Positions 53,906 through 62,993 are shown, counted from the first letter of the stretch. The stretch: DNA of 64,000 bases from Boseongicola sp. H5 (GCA_020622165.1 JACNMN010000003.1:1-64000); one strand, 5' to 3'. Notes: generated from the sequence alone by a model not told the origin. Made by a program: numbers and translations.

Positions 53906-54939
53906 TGCAGACCACAATTCTGACCCTTGCCATCGGGGCGACAGGTGCGGTGATCGCCTGGGCGCTTGGCGTGCCGGCGCCGTTTCTGACCGGGCCGGCG
54001 GCGCTGGTTTCTGCGGCGTCGCTGATGGGGGTCAGAACGGCGGTTCCGATGCCGCTGCGGGATGTCTGTTTCGTGCTGATCGGGGTTGGCATGGGCACCG
54101 GCGTGACGCCGGAAGTGCTGGCCGCCGCGCGGCAATGGCCGATCCCGCTGGCGATGCTCAGCCTGCTGCTTCTGGTGATCTTCTTCGGCGGTTCATGGGC
54201 GGTCGGGCAACTGTTCGGATATGACCGCAACACCGCGCGGCTGGCGGCCACGCCCGGGCATCTGAGCTTCATCCTGTCGCTTTCCACCGAGGTCAGGGCG
54301 GATATCCCCATCGTCGCGGTCATCCAGTCCCTGCGGGTTCTGATCCTGACGCTTCTGGTGCCCGCCGTGGTCGCCATGATCACCGAGGCGGACCTGTCGA
54401 TGAGCCTCGCGCCCGCCACAACCATGGCGCTGCCGGCGCTGGCGGTGATCGTCGCGCTGGCGGCCGGTCTGGGCCTGCTTCTGAAGCGGAAGAACGTGCC
54501 CGCGGCCCTGTTGCTGGCCGGGATGGCCGTGTCGACCGTGGCCCATGGCTCGGGCCTTGTGCCGGGGGGCATGCCGCTCTGGGTGGTGATCCCGACCTTC
54601 GCGATCATGGGCACCCTGATCGGCACCCGGTTTTCCGGTGTCACGCTGAACCTGGTGATGCGCGCGGCGGCGGCGTCGGGCTTTCTGACCGCGCTGGCGC
54701 TGGCCGCGACGCTCGCCGCGGCACTGGTGGTGAACCGCATGACCGGGCTGCCGCTCACCGATCTGATGATCGCCTTTGCGCCGGGGGGGCTGGAAACCAT
54801 GGCCGCGCTGTCGATCATGCTGGAGGCGGATCCTGCCTTTACCGCGCTGCACCATATCTATCGGCTGGTCTTCCTGACGTTTCTGGTCCCGATCTTCATC
54901 GAGCCCGACAGGGATCGCGCGGAGCGGGCGGAGCGCTGA
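53905..54939 (+). CDS. AbrB-family membrane protein
   Basis: A 344-residue hydrophobic protein of the AbrB family (membrane protein, not the Bacillus DNA-binding AbrB). Two homologous halves are visible: an N-terminal GAVIAWALGVPAPFLTGPAALVSAASLMG and a C-terminal LIGTRFSGVTLNLVMRAAAASGF, then FAPGGLETMAALSI. Ten or so helices are predicted. It overlaps tctA by one base, so it is co-translated with the carboxylate transporter and may export or regulate a related compound. Function of the family is not established. Confidence 0.85.
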   Translation: MQTTILTLAIGATGAVIAWALGVPAPFLTGPAALVSAASLMGVRTAVPMPLRDVCFVLIGVGMGTGVTPEVLAAARQWPIPLAMLSLLLLVIFFGGSWAVGQLFGYDRNTARLAATPGHLSFILSLSTEVRADIPIVAVIQSLRVLILTLLVPAVVAMITEADLSMSLAPATTMALPALAVIVALAAGLGLLLKRKNVPAALLLAGMAVSTVAHGSGLVPGGMPLWVVIPTFAIMGTLIGTRFSGVTLNLVMRAAAASGFLTALALAATLAAALVVNRMTGLPLTDLMIAFAPGGLETMAALSIMLEADPAFTALHHIYRLVFLTFLVPIFIEPDRDRAERAER

Positions 54940-54964
54940 CCCCGGGGCCGGGCGCGCCGCCCCG

Positions 54965-55747
54965 TCAGGCCGCCAGATCGACCCAGACCGGCACGTGATC
55001 CGACGGTTTTTCCCGACCGCGGATCTCGTGATCTATCCGCACATCGCTCAGCAGGTCGGCCGCCTGCGGGCTGAGCAACAGGTGGTCGATCCGGATCCCG
55101 TCATTCCTGTTCCAGGCGCCGGCCTGATAATCCCAGAAGGAGTAATGCCCGCCGCCGAAGACACGCGCGCGAAACGCGTCGGTAAAGCCGAGGTTCAGGA
55201 TACGCCGGAACGCCGCCCGGCTTTCGGGGCGCGCCAGCGCATCGTCCTGCCAGACCTCCGGGCGGGCGGCGTCCTCGTCTTGGGGAATGACATTGTAGTC
55301 GCCCGCCAGAACCACGGCCATCTCGCTCGCCAGCAGGGCGCGGGCATGGGCCTCCATCCGCGCCATCCAGGCAAGTTTGTACTCGTATTTCGGCCCCGGC
55401 GCGGGGTTGCCGTTGGGCAGATAGAGCCCGCAGACGCGAACCGCCGCGGTCTCGCCGATCACGGTTGCCTCGATCCAGCGGGCCTGCGTGTCATCGTCAT
55501 CGCCGGGCAGGCCGCGGGACACATCCTCCAGCGGGAGTTTCGACAGGATCGCGACCCCGTTGAAGCCCTTCTGCCCGTGGGTTTCCACATTGTAGCCGCG
55601 CTCCTCGAACATCTCGCGGGGGAAACCTTCGTCGACGGTCTTGATCTCCTGCAACAGCGCCACATCGGGTCTGGCCTCGTCCAGCCAGTCGGGCAGGGCG
55701 GCCACGCGGGCCTTGATGCCGTTGATGTTGAATGTCGCGATCTTCAT
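54965..55747 (-). CDS. xthA: Exodeoxyribonuclease III
   Basis: A 260-residue EEP-superfamily nuclease. MKIATFNINGIKARVAALPDWL, the metal-ligand Glu in LLQEIKT, YLPNG, LAGDYNVIPQDEDAARP, and the C-terminal RIDHLLLSP and PSDHVPVW cover the catalytic residues. It repairs abasic sites and 3' blocks. It converges with the AbrB-family gene and is divergent from the small hypothetical gene at 55910. Confidence 0.94.
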   Translation of the reverse strand: MKIATFNINGIKARVAALPDWLDEARPDVALLQEIKTVDEGFPREMFEERGYNVETHGQKGFNGVAILSKLPLEDVSRGLPGDDDDTQARWIEATVIGETAAVRVCGLYLPNGNPAPGPKYEYKLAWMARMEAHARALLASEMAVVLAGDYNVIPQDEDAARPEVWQDDALARPESRAAFRRILNLGFTDAFRARVFGGGHYSFWDYQAGAWNRNDGIRIDHLLLSPQAADLLSDVRIDHEIRGREKPSDHVPVWVDLAA

Positions 55748-55909
55748 CTCAAGGAGTCCTTTTCCGCCAGTCCCCCAGATGTGCCCGGTTTCACGGCATA
55801 ATCCAAGCCTGTCCCCGCCGATCGTCGCGGAAGTGCGAATTTGGCTTTGGGATCATCGCCCGGCCCGCTAGTCTGGGAACCGGTGACGCGCTGCAATTCA
55901 GGGGGAGAG

Positions 55910-56392
55910 ATGCTGAAATTTCTTTTTGGAGGCCGTAAGAAGCCTGACGTGAAGATCGAGACGCAGCGGGAGAGCTTCGTTCGTCTGGTGACCGAACTGA
56001 ACGAGGCGATCGATGCGCTGCCTGACAAGCCCCGGGTCACCATCGACCCGGCAAGCGGCCACATCCTGCCCGAGGCGCCCGAGCATTTCCCCGACGAGGC
56101 GCTGGCCCTGCCCGCACCCGGAGAAAAGGCGGCGGCCGATGCCGCCCCGACCCCTGAGGAGACCACATCCGCCGACACGCCCCCCGAAGGCGAGGGTCCC
56201 AGAACCGCCGGTACCGCCGACGCCAAGGACGCGCCCGGGCAGGCCCCGGACGACAAGAGCGTGCAGTCGGCGCTGGAGGCCGATGGCGGGGTGCGCACGG
56301 GGCGGGTGCCCCCGGTTTTGCCGGGCACGCCGGTTCCGAACCCGCCCAAGGCGGCCAATTCGGCGCAGGAGGCCCCAAAGCCCTCCCACTAG
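55910..56392 (+). CDS. Hypothetical protein, charged N-terminus and Pro/Ala/Glu-rich tail
   Basis: A 160-residue protein starting MLKFLFGGRKKPDVKIETQRESFVRLVTELNEAIDAL. The first 65 residues look folded (helical) and the rest is disordered-looking Pro/Ala/Asp/Glu-rich sequence. GGGGGAGAG directly precedes the ATG, supporting 55910 over upstream starts. No known domain is recognised. It is not obviously co-transcribed with a neighbour; the SpoIIAA-like gene converges on it. Confidence 0.65.
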   Translation: MLKFLFGGRKKPDVKIETQRESFVRLVTELNEAIDALPDKPRVTIDPASGHILPEAPEHFPDEALALPAPGEKAAADAAPTPEETTSADTPPEGEGPRTAGTADAKDAPGQAPDDKSVQSALEADGGVRTGRVPPVLPGTPVPNPPKAANSAQEAPKPSH

Positions 56393-56442
56393 CGCGAGTG
56401 GCGCGGCTGTTCGGGGGAGAGGCCGGTTGGGTCGTTCTGCGA

Positions 56443-56847
56443 TCAGCTTGCGGTCGCATCCACGCTCAGCGGGGCCGCCAGCCAGTCGCGGGCCTCCGCC
56501 TCCGCATCCGGCGGGAAGCTTTTGATCACCAGATTGGGGATCAGCGCGCTTTCGAGCCCCGCAAGGGTCCTGACCCATGACCGGTCGGTCAGAAGGGCGA
56601 CCTTGTCGACCTTCTCCACCATGGCCATGAGCTGCACCCAATGGCGCAGCTCGACGCCGATCGCCCCCAGACTGGGCCACTCCACCCCTTCGGCGCGGAT
56701 CAGAACGCCGCCATGGTGCATCCCCTCCATCTCCGCGACCAGCATGTTGAGCGCCACCTCCATACCGACGGCATCGAGCGCGCCATGGGTTTCGATCACC
56801 AGAAGGTCCGGGGTCTCGAGCCTGCTGCTGAAATTCGGTGTGGTCAT
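56443..56847 (-). CDS. SpoIIAA-like (STAS-fold) family protein
   Basis: A 134-residue cytoplasmic protein of the SpoIIAA-like family: SRLETPDLLVIETHGALDAVGMEVALNMLVAEMEG, then GVLIRAEGVEWPSLGAIGVELRHW and VDKVALLTDRSWVRTLAGLES. AAGGAGATC lies 8 bases before ATG 56847. Family members are small STAS/CRAL-TRIO-like proteins of unclear role, perhaps lipid or partner binding. No partner switch (kinase/phosphatase) genes are close by. Confidence 0.8.
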   Translation of the reverse strand: MTTPNFSSRLETPDLLVIETHGALDAVGMEVALNMLVAEMEGMHHGGVLIRAEGVEWPSLGAIGVELRHWVQLMAMVEKVDKVALLTDRSWVRTLAGLESALIPNLVIKSFPPDAEAEARDWLAAPLSVDATAS

Positions 56848-57147
56848 CGCGGGATCTCCTTTTCCTGGGCTGGAGAGTGACAAGATCGCGGAGGCCCGAC
56901 CTTGATGCGTGTCAAGCGCACGCAGGTTGACCGTCAGATACCTCGGGCCTTCGCGGCAAAGCCGAGCCATGAGTGCCGATCGAGATCCATGCTGGCCGTC
57001 CATGGATGCTGTAACGCATCCGGGGGCTCGCTTGGAGGTCAATTTGCTCGATGCTGCGGCAAGTCTGAATGGCTGCTTTAGTTATGCGCGACCGTTCGCC
57101 ATGCTGAACTTGTCTGGAACCCAGGTCTGCGACCGGAAAGGGATCGA
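56848..57147. other. Intergenic region; no gene recognised
   Basis: 300 bases holding the leftward SpoIIAA-like gene's ribosome site and, on the right, the leader of the GNAT gene. Base composition becomes visibly AT-richer from about 57030. Nothing else is supported. Confidence 0.4.
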
Positions 57148-57669
57148 ATGAAAAGTCTTTCTCACGCACCCATGCTGACGACTGAGCGGTTGGTTTTGCG
57201 TGGGCCCGAACGGGATGATTTATCGGAGTTCACTCGTTTCATGACCAGCGCCCCGTCGATGGAAGCTCAGGGAGAGACGGTCACGGCGGAACAGGCCTGG
57301 TTCGGGTTTCTGACTGGTATTGGCCATTGGCATTGGCACGGCTTCGGCTTCTTTACGGTCGTGGAGCAGCAGATCGGACATCCCGTCGGCCGGGTGGGCC
57401 TGATCAAGCATTCCAACTGGCCGGATGTAGAGCTGGCATGGCATCTTTTCGAAGGCGCCGAGGGAAAGGGTTTTGCCACGGAAGCTGCGATGGCCGTCAA
57501 GACATGGGCCCGTGAGGATCTGGGGCTGGACAGGCTGTACAGCTACATAGACCGGAAAAATACGCGTTCACAGGCTGTTGCAAAGAGGCTCGGTGCCACC
57601 ACGGACGGAACGCGCGCCCCGCATGAACCGGAGGCGGAGGTATGGGTTCACTCAATGGAAAGCCATTGA
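57148..57669 (+). CDS. GNAT N-acetyltransferase (RimJ/RimL type)
   Basis: A 173-residue acetyltransferase. LTTERLVLRGPERDDLSEFTRFMTS is the RimL-type opening, ELAWHLFEGAEGKGFATEAAMAV is motif A with the acetyl-CoA loop, and SYIDRKNTRSQAVAKRLGA is motif B. AAAGGGATCGA precedes the ATG. The substrate may be a protein N-terminus or small molecule. It is AT-richer than most of the window. Confidence 0.9.
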   Translation: MKSLSHAPMLTTERLVLRGPERDDLSEFTRFMTSAPSMEAQGETVTAEQAWFGFLTGIGHWHWHGFGFFTVVEQQIGHPVGRVGLIKHSNWPDVELAWHLFEGAEGKGFATEAAMAVKTWAREDLGLDRLYSYIDRKNTRSQAVAKRLGATTDGTRAPHEPEAEVWVHSMESH

Positions 57670-57909
57670 ACCACGCTTGCGAGACCTTGCAAAGCGGCCG
57701 TTCTCACTAAGCCGTCCGCCGGTGAGGCTCCGGCTGACCTGCGGGCCGCCGTTCAAGGATCTTGCGGCGAAGGGGCGGTCAGGGCCTTGTGCGGCAGCCC
57801 CTTGGCCTTGATGCTAAAGGATGCTGCGCCTGCTCCTAGGTCTGGTGCGAGCCCAGAGCTACAGAGGAAAACAGCTTTTGCACTCGCAAAAAGGGTGTCA
57901 TGTAACAGC

Positions 57910-58419
57910 ATGGTTCTTCGCGCAGCAACTTTCTCCGATGCATCAAGTATCGCAGCTATCTCTATCGAGGTATGGATCGGCACCTACCTGAAGAAAGGCG
58001 TGAGCGCTTTCTTTGCGGATTATGCGCTAGGAGAGTTCACGGTTGAAAAGACCAAGAAGCTGATTGGTGACCCAGAACAATTCATGGTGGTTTCTGAGAA
58101 CGCCGAAGGAATTGATGGCTTCATAAGGGTTTCGTCGAACAGCCCTGCGCCAGTAAATGGCTGTTCAGATGTAGAGATTTCAACCTTTTACGTTCAGCCA
58201 AGACATCATGGGAAGGGCATCGGGAAACGCCTACTGTCTGCGGCGCTTGACCACTGTCGTGATGCTTCTGTCGGCTCCGTTTGGTTAGCAACTAATGCGG
58301 AAAATGATCCCGCGATAGCCTTCTATCTTGCTAAGGGTTTTGAACACATCGGCGAGACGCACTTTCATATTGATGATCAGGGTTACCTGAACAACGTCTA
58401 TCGGTTTCCCTTGCTCTGA
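57910..58419 (+). CDS. GNAT N-acetyltransferase
   Basis: A 169-residue GNAT protein. MVLRAATFSDASSIAAISIEVWIGTYL is the N-terminus, STFYVQPRHHGKGIGKRLLSAAL carries the acetyl-CoA P-loop (HHGKGIG), and NDPAIAFYLAKGFEHIGE is motif B. ATG 57910 is chosen because the family N-terminus begins there; upstream in-frame residues are unrelated. It is markedly AT-richer than its surroundings, with different codon use, which suggests recent acquisition. The substrate is unknown. Confidence 0.88.
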   Translation: MVLRAATFSDASSIAAISIEVWIGTYLKKGVSAFFADYALGEFTVEKTKKLIGDPEQFMVVSENAEGIDGFIRVSSNSPAPVNGCSDVEISTFYVQPRHHGKGIGKRLLSAALDHCRDASVGSVWLATNAENDPAIAFYLAKGFEHIGETHFHIDDQGYLNNVYRFPLL

Positions 58420-58728
58420 ATATACCCTGCAGGATTAACGGCAGCTTTGTCCGCAGTGCCGACCTTCGCACGGATGGCGATGAAGCTCTGGTTTGGGCCG
58501 GAAACCCCTGATCCTTGGGCCGATACCGTGTGGCGCCGCCTCATTACAGCGATCAGACAACCCGCCCCATCCCGTCACAGATATGTGACGTTCTCCAGCG
58601 CCCGGAGACATCCGTGACGCGGAAGCGCGCCCGTCGCGGGGTTGGCGATCGGGCGGGTGGGGGATCCGCGACGATCCTGCGGGCAGACATGGCGTGCCTG
58701 CCGGGTGCATCCCGTGCCTGAAGGCGCG
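58420..58728. other. Convergent intergenic region with a perfect inverted repeat
   Basis: 309 bases between the stops of the GNAT gene and erpA. No gene is supported. It contains CGTCACA-GATA-TGTGACG (58573-58590), a perfect 7-base inverted repeat, whose placement between convergent genes suits a hairpin better than an operator. Confidence 0.45.
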
Positions 58729-59067
58729 CTACATGGAGAAGGACGTGCCGCACCCGCAGGATGACGAGGCGTTGGGGTTTTCGATGGTGAAGCGCGCCCC
58801 GATCAGTTCTTCGGAAAAATCGATCACCGCATCGGCCAGAAACGGCAGCGACACGCTGTCGACCACGACTTTCTGGCCGCCGCTCTCCAGCACCAGATCG
58901 TCTTCGGCCGGGTCGTCCAGCTTGATCTCGTACTGAAATCCGGAACATCCGCCGCCTTCCACGGCCACCCTCAGGGCCTTGGGCGTGTCCGTGTCTTCGT
59001 TGATTTCGGCCAGACGTTCAAAGGCGCGCGGGGTGACTTTGGGCGGAACGGTCAGGGTCAGGGTCAT
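58729..59067 (-). CDS. erpA: A-type iron-sulfur carrier/insertion protein ErpA
   Basis: A 112-residue HesB/IscA-type protein. The three conserved cysteines are in GGGCSGFQY and SSCGCGTSF, and the fold segments VPPKVTPRAFERLAEI and VVVDSVSLPFLADAVIDF match. It delivers Fe-S clusters to apo-enzymes, relevant for a cell with many Fe-S oxidoreductases. The start at 59067 begins the family N-terminus; the much longer open frame upstream is antisense to dgt. It is divergent from dgt, 78 bases apart. Confidence 0.9.
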   Translation of the reverse strand: MTLTLTVPPKVTPRAFERLAEINEDTDTPKALRVAVEGGGCSGFQYEIKLDDPAEDDLVLESGGQKVVVDSVSLPFLADAVIDFSEELIGARFTIENPNASSSCGCGTSFSM

Positions 59068-59145
59068 CTTTCGGGCTCCGGGCGGTGTCGCTTCGCTACG
59101 AAACTGAATATATGGGGCGCAAGGGGATGCCACAAGGAGGCGGCG

Positions 59146-60288
59146 ATGCTGGCGGTCTATGCCTGCGATCCGGGCAACAGCCGGGGACGGCTGATAGCGG
59201 AGGAGGAAAGCACTTTTCGCTCCTGCTTTCAGCGGGATCGCGACCGGATCATCCATGCCTCCGCCTTCCGGCGGCTGAAACACAAGACGCAGGTCTTCGT
59301 GGAGCATGAGGGGGATTACTATCGCACCCGCCTGACCCATTCGATCGAAGTGGCGCAGGTGGCGCGCACCATCGCCGGTGTGCTCGGCCTCAACGCGGAG
59401 CTGACCGAGGCGCTGGCGCTGGCCCATGATCTGGGGCACACGCCCTTCGGTCATACCGGCGAAGACGCGCTGTCGGCGCTGATGGCGCCTTATGGCGGGT
59501 TCGACCACAATGCGCAGGCGATCCGCATCGTGACCTCGCTTGAGCGGCATTACGCGGAATTCGACGGGCTGAACCTGACATGGGAAACGCTGGAGGGTCT
59601 GGCCAAGCATAACGGCCCGGTGACCGACGATCTGCCCTGGGCCCTGGCCGGTTACAACGCGCGCCACGATCTGGAACTGCACAGCCATGCCAGCGCCGAG
59701 GCGCAGGTGGCGGCCATCGCCGACGATGTGGCCTACAATCACCACGATCTGCATGACGGGTTGAGGGCCGAGCTGTTTTCGACCGACGAATTGGCGGAAC
59801 TGCCGATCCTGTCGGGCTGTTTCGCCGAGGTTGACCGGCTTTACCCGAACCTCAATTACTACCGGCGGCGGCACGAGGCGCTGAGGCGGTTTTTCGGGGT
59901 TCTGGTGGAGGATGTGATCGCGGTTGCCCGGCGCAACCTGACCGAGATCGCGCCGCAAAGCGCGGAAGACGTCCGCGCGGCGGGCCGGGGCGTGATCCGC
60001 TTTTCCGATGCGCTCTGGGTGGATCTGAACGTGATCCGGCGGTTCCTGTTCAAACGCATGTATCGCGCGCCCGGTGTGGTCGAGATGCGCGCGGAGGTGA
60101 CCGGCGTGGTCAATGACCTGTTTCCATACTTCATGGCGCATACCGAGAGCCTGCCGAAACAGTGGCGCAAGGATGTGGAGGAGGCCGATGGCGAGGTGGC
60201 TCTGGCGCGGATCGTGTCGGACTACATCGCAGGCATGACGGACCGCTTCGCGCTTCAGGAACACGCGCGGCTGATCGGCGGCGCTTGA
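59146..60288 (+). CDS. dgt: Deoxyguanosinetriphosphate triphosphohydrolase-like protein
   Basis: A 380-residue HD-domain dNTPase. RDRDRIIHASAFRRLKHKTQVF is the dGTPase signature. The metal-binding HD residues are in RLTHSIEV and LAHDLGHTPFGH, and DDVAYNHHDL supplies the last Asp. It cleaves dNTPs to deoxynucleoside plus triphosphate. AAGGAGG precedes the ATG. The length fits the short bacterial dGTPase-like type. erpA-dgt-argS order is common in Rhodobacterales. Confidence 0.93.
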   Translation: MLAVYACDPGNSRGRLIAEEESTFRSCFQRDRDRIIHASAFRRLKHKTQVFVEHEGDYYRTRLTHSIEVAQVARTIAGVLGLNAELTEALALAHDLGHTPFGHTGEDALSALMAPYGGFDHNAQAIRIVTSLERHYAEFDGLNLTWETLEGLAKHNGPVTDDLPWALAGYNARHDLELHSHASAEAQVAAIADDVAYNHHDLHDGLRAELFSTDELAELPILSGCFAEVDRLYPNLNYYRRRHEALRRFFGVLVEDVIAVARRNLTEIAPQSAEDVRAAGRGVIRFSDALWVDLNVIRRFLFKRMYRAPGVVEMRAEVTGVVNDLFPYFMAHTESLPKQWRKDVEEADGEVALARIVSDYIAGMTDRFALQEHARLIGGA

Positions 60289-60352
60289 AGGCAGCATTAT
60301 TGATCTTTTGGTGTTTTTGACCTATGTCTGAGTGGACGAAACAGGAGTTGAC

Positions 60353-60472
60353 ATGAACGACAAGATCATCGCCTTTCATGCTCTGCGCGTGAACAAGTTC
60401 GTTGAGAACCGCGCCTGGTTCATCCTGGCGGCTTTTCTGGCTGTTCTGCTGCTGGCTGCTGTTCTCGGCTGA
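60353..60472 (+). CDS. Small membrane peptide (39 residues)
   Basis: ATG 60353 follows AGGAG at 5 bases and encodes MNDKIIAFHALRVNKFVE, then one hydrophobic helix (WFILAAFLAVLLLAAVLG) to a TGA at 60470-60472. The charged N-terminus plus single helix fits a small inner-membrane protein. Its last 53 bases overlap, antisense, the 3' end of the channel gene. No family is recognised; the ribosome site is the main support. Confidence 0.5.
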   Translation: MNDKIIAFHALRVNKFVENRAWFILAAFLAVLLLAAVLG

Positions 60473-61088
60473 GTTCGTCGTCAATCTCTTTTTGCAACTC
60501 TTCCGAACGCTGTCGAAGCCGATCCAATTCGGCTTGCAGACGTGAAACCCGCCTTTGACAGGCAAGCAGCAGGGTTTCGATATCTTCCTCTTCCACCGGG
60601 TCCGCTTCGGGGGCGGAGCCATCGCCGTTTTGACCGGTGCCGCTGAGCAAGAAAAACGCTGACGCGGCGAAGAGCGCCAGATGCAGATTGCCAACGACGG
60701 CCTCCCCTGCTGCAACGGCACGGCTCAAGCCCTCCTCTGGCGTCAGATCGCCAAAGCCGAGGGTCGAGAAAGACACCGTAGAAAAATAGAACGCTTCAGC
60801 GGGATCTGTAACGCACCCCGTACCGTTCAATCCGTAGCTTATGTAGAAAGCGGCGCAGCTTGTGACCGTCTGAACCGACGAAATGGCGATATGAAGCAGA
60901 AAGTCGCTGATACTGCCTTTGCCTGAATAGGCCGAGTAGGCGAAGGTTGCCAGAAACGCGACATACAACACTGCGAATACAAGCAAAACGACGGCGATCG
61001 CAGGCGTGTCTGCGATCCAGCGCCCGGAGAACACGACCAGCAGGATGCTGATCGTCGTGATAATGCCAAATATCGCGTGGACCCGCAT
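60420..61088 (-). CDS. Two-TM potassium-channel-like protein with C-terminal coiled coil
   Basis: A 222-residue inner-membrane protein. Two helices (about 5-25 and 34-54) are followed by an amphipathic segment, another helix (about 65-90), the pore loop FYFSTVSFSTLGFGDLTPEEG (120-140) and a last helix (about 147-170). The filter TLGFGD replaces the usual TVGYGD. Residues 185-215 form a charged coiled coil (QAELDRLRQRSEELQKEIDDEL), with no RCK domain. Ion-channel-2-type potassium conductance is likely but selectivity may differ. Confidence 0.8.
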   Translation of the reverse strand: MRVHAIFGIITTISILLVVFSGRWIADTPAIAVVLLVFAVLYVAFLATFAYSAYSGKGSISDFLLHIAISSVQTVTSCAAFYISYGLNGTGCVTDPAEAFYFSTVSFSTLGFGDLTPEEGLSRAVAAGEAVVGNLHLALFAASAFFLLSGTGQNGDGSAPEADPVEEEDIETLLLACQRRVSRLQAELDRLRQRSEELQKEIDDELSREQQPAAEQPEKPPG

Positions 61089-61163
61089 CCGCCCGATACT
61101 CCAAGCCGGCGTTGACCTTCCTTTCCCAGATGCTAAACCGCCGGGCAGTTAGGGGAAAGCCAT

Positions 61164-62909
61164 ATGCATCTGTTCACCGATATCCGTGCCCTTGTTCTGC
61201 AAAGCCTCGACGCGCTTGTCGCCGAGCAGGTTCTTCCGGGCGGGCTGGAGATGCGAAACGTCACGGTGGAGCCGCCGCGCGACGCCGCCCATGGGGATAT
61301 GGCGACCAATGCGGCGATGGTGCTGGCCAAGCCCGCCGGGATGAAACCGCGCGACATCGCGGAGGCGCTGGCGGGCAAGCTGGCCGCCGACGACCGGATC
61401 GACAGCGCCGATGTAGCCGGGCCCGGCTTCATCAACCTGCGGCTGTCGGCGGAGACCTGGCGCGGCGTGATCCGGGGGATCCTTGCCGCCGGGGCCGGGT
61501 ATGGCCGCTCCGACGTGGGGGCGGGGCGGAAGGTGAATGTCGAATATGTCTCCGCGAACCCGACCGGGCCGCTGCATGTGGGCCACACGCGGGGCGCGGT
61601 GTTCGGCGACGCGCTGGCCAGTCTTCTGGATTTCACCGGCCATGCGGTAACCCGGGAATACTATATCAACGATGGCGGCGGGCAGGTCGATGTGCTCGCC
61701 CGGTCCGTCTATCTGCGCTACCTGGAGGCCCATGGGCAGAAGGTCGCCTTCGAGGACGGCACCTATCCGGGCGATTACCTCATCGAGGTCGGGCAGGCGC
61801 TGAAGGACAAGGTCGGCGATGCGTTCCTGGGCAAGGGGGAGCAGTTCTGGCTGGCCGAGGTGCGCGACTTCGCGACCGACGCGATGCTAAAGATGATCCG
61901 CGCCGATCTGGCGCAGCTTGGCGTCGAGATGGACCTGTTCTACTCCGAAAAATCGCTCTATGGCAGCGGCCGGATCGAAGAGGCCATCGCGGAACTGCGG
62001 CGCAAGGGCCTGATCTATGAAGGCACGCTGGAGCCGCCCAAGGGCAAGACGCCCGAGGATTGGGAGCCACGGGTCCAGACCCTGTTCAAATCCACCGAAT
62101 TCGGCGACGACGTGGACCGGCCGGTCATGAAGTCGGATGGATCATGGACCTATTTCGCGCCCGATATCGCCTATCATTTCGACAAGGTGTCGCGCGGGTT
62201 CGAAGAGCTGATCGACGTCTTCGGCGCCGATCATGGCGGTTATGTCAAACGGATGAAGGCGGCAGTGGCCGCGCTGTCGGACAGCAAGGTGCCGCTCGAC
62301 ATCAAGCTGATGCAGCTGGTCAAGCTGCGGCGGGGCGAGGAAGAGCTGAAAATGTCCAAACGCGCGGGCACGTTCGTCACACTGCGCGATGTGGTGGATC
62401 TGGTCGGGCCGGACGTGACCCGGTTCGTGATGCTGACCCGCAAGAACGACGCGCCGCTTGATTTCGATGTGGAGAAGGTGACCGAGCAATCGAAGGAAAA
62501 CCCGGTCTGGTACGTGCAATACGCCCATGCGCGCATCGCCTCGGTGCTGCGCAAGACGGCCGAGGCGGGGATCTCTGCCGATGATGCGGTTCTGGCGGAG
62601 GCGGATCTGTCCCCGATCTCCGATCCGGCGGAGCTGGCCCTGGCCGCGAAGCTGGCTGAATGGCCGCGGCTGGTCGAGATCGCGGCCCAGACCCACGAGC
62701 CGCACCGGGTGGCATTCTATCTCTACGATCTGGCCTCGGAATTCCACGCATTGTGGAACAAGGGCAACGCCGATCCGTCGCTGCGCTTTCTGCAGGAGGA
62801 TGACGAAACCGCAACTTTGGCGAAATCTGCGCTGATTCGCGCCGTAGCCGTTGTTATTTCGGGCGGTCTTGGTATTTTGGGTGTGACCCCGCTGAACGAA
62901 ATGCGCTGA
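61164..62909 (+). CDS. argS: Arginyl-tRNA synthetase
   Basis: A 581-residue class I synthetase. The N-terminal additional domain starts at residue 1, the HIGH-like motif is [15 protein letters not shown], the KMSKS motif is KMSKRAGTF, and the DALR anticodon-binding domain has [15 protein letters not shown] and ending [18 protein letters not shown] precedes the ATG. It charges tRNA-Arg in the cytoplasm. Confidence 0.97.
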   Translation: MHLFTDIRALVLQSLDALVAEQVLPGGLEMRNVTVEPPRDAAHGDMATNAAMVLAKPAGMKPRDIAEALAGKLAADDRIDSADVAGPGFINLRLSAETWRGVIRGILAAGAGYGRSDVGAGRKVNVEYVSANPTGPLHVGHTRGAVFGDALASLLDFTGHAVTREYYINDGGGQVDVLARSVYLRYLEAHGQKVAFEDGTYPGDYLIEVGQALKDKVGDAFLGKGEQFWLAEVRDFATDAMLKMIRADLAQLGVEMDLFYSEKSLYGSGRIEEAIAELRRKGLIYEGTLEPPKGKTPEDWEPRVQTLFKSTEFGDDVDRPVMKSDGSWTYFAPDIAYHFDKVSRGFEELIDVFGADHGGYVKRMKAAVAALSDSKVPLDIKLMQLVKLRRGEEELKMSKRAGTFVTLRDVVDLVGPDVTRFVMLTRKNDAPLDFDVEKVTEQSKENPVWYVQYAHARIASVLRKTAEAGISADDAVLAEADLSPISDPAELALAAKLAEWPRLVEIAAQTHEPHRVAFYLYDLASEFHALWNKGNADPSLRFLQEDDETATLAKSALIRAVAVVISGGLGILGVTPLNEMR

Positions 62910-62957
62910 GGCAAGACCTCGATAACTAGGCGCCGAGGCGGGGACGAGCAGGCAAAC

Positions 62958-62978
62958 CCCGGCATCGCCATTGCCGGG
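62958..62978 (+). terminator. Possible hairpin between argS and the SPOR gene
   Basis: A stem CCCGGCA / TGCCGGG with a 7-base loop lies about 50 bases after the argS stop and just before the ribosome site of the next gene. No T-run follows; it may be a weak terminator or a leader structure. Confidence 0.35.
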
Positions 62979-62993
62979 CATAAGAGGGCAGGC

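Noticed and set aside
58515-58721. 68-codon plus-strand frame between the GNAT gene and erpA
   Set aside because: No ribosome site or family resemblance; spans the inverted repeat; left as intergenic.
59067-60297. N-terminal extension of the erpA frame to 522 codons
   Set aside because: The added part is antisense to dgt; the ErpA family begins at the ATG at 59067.
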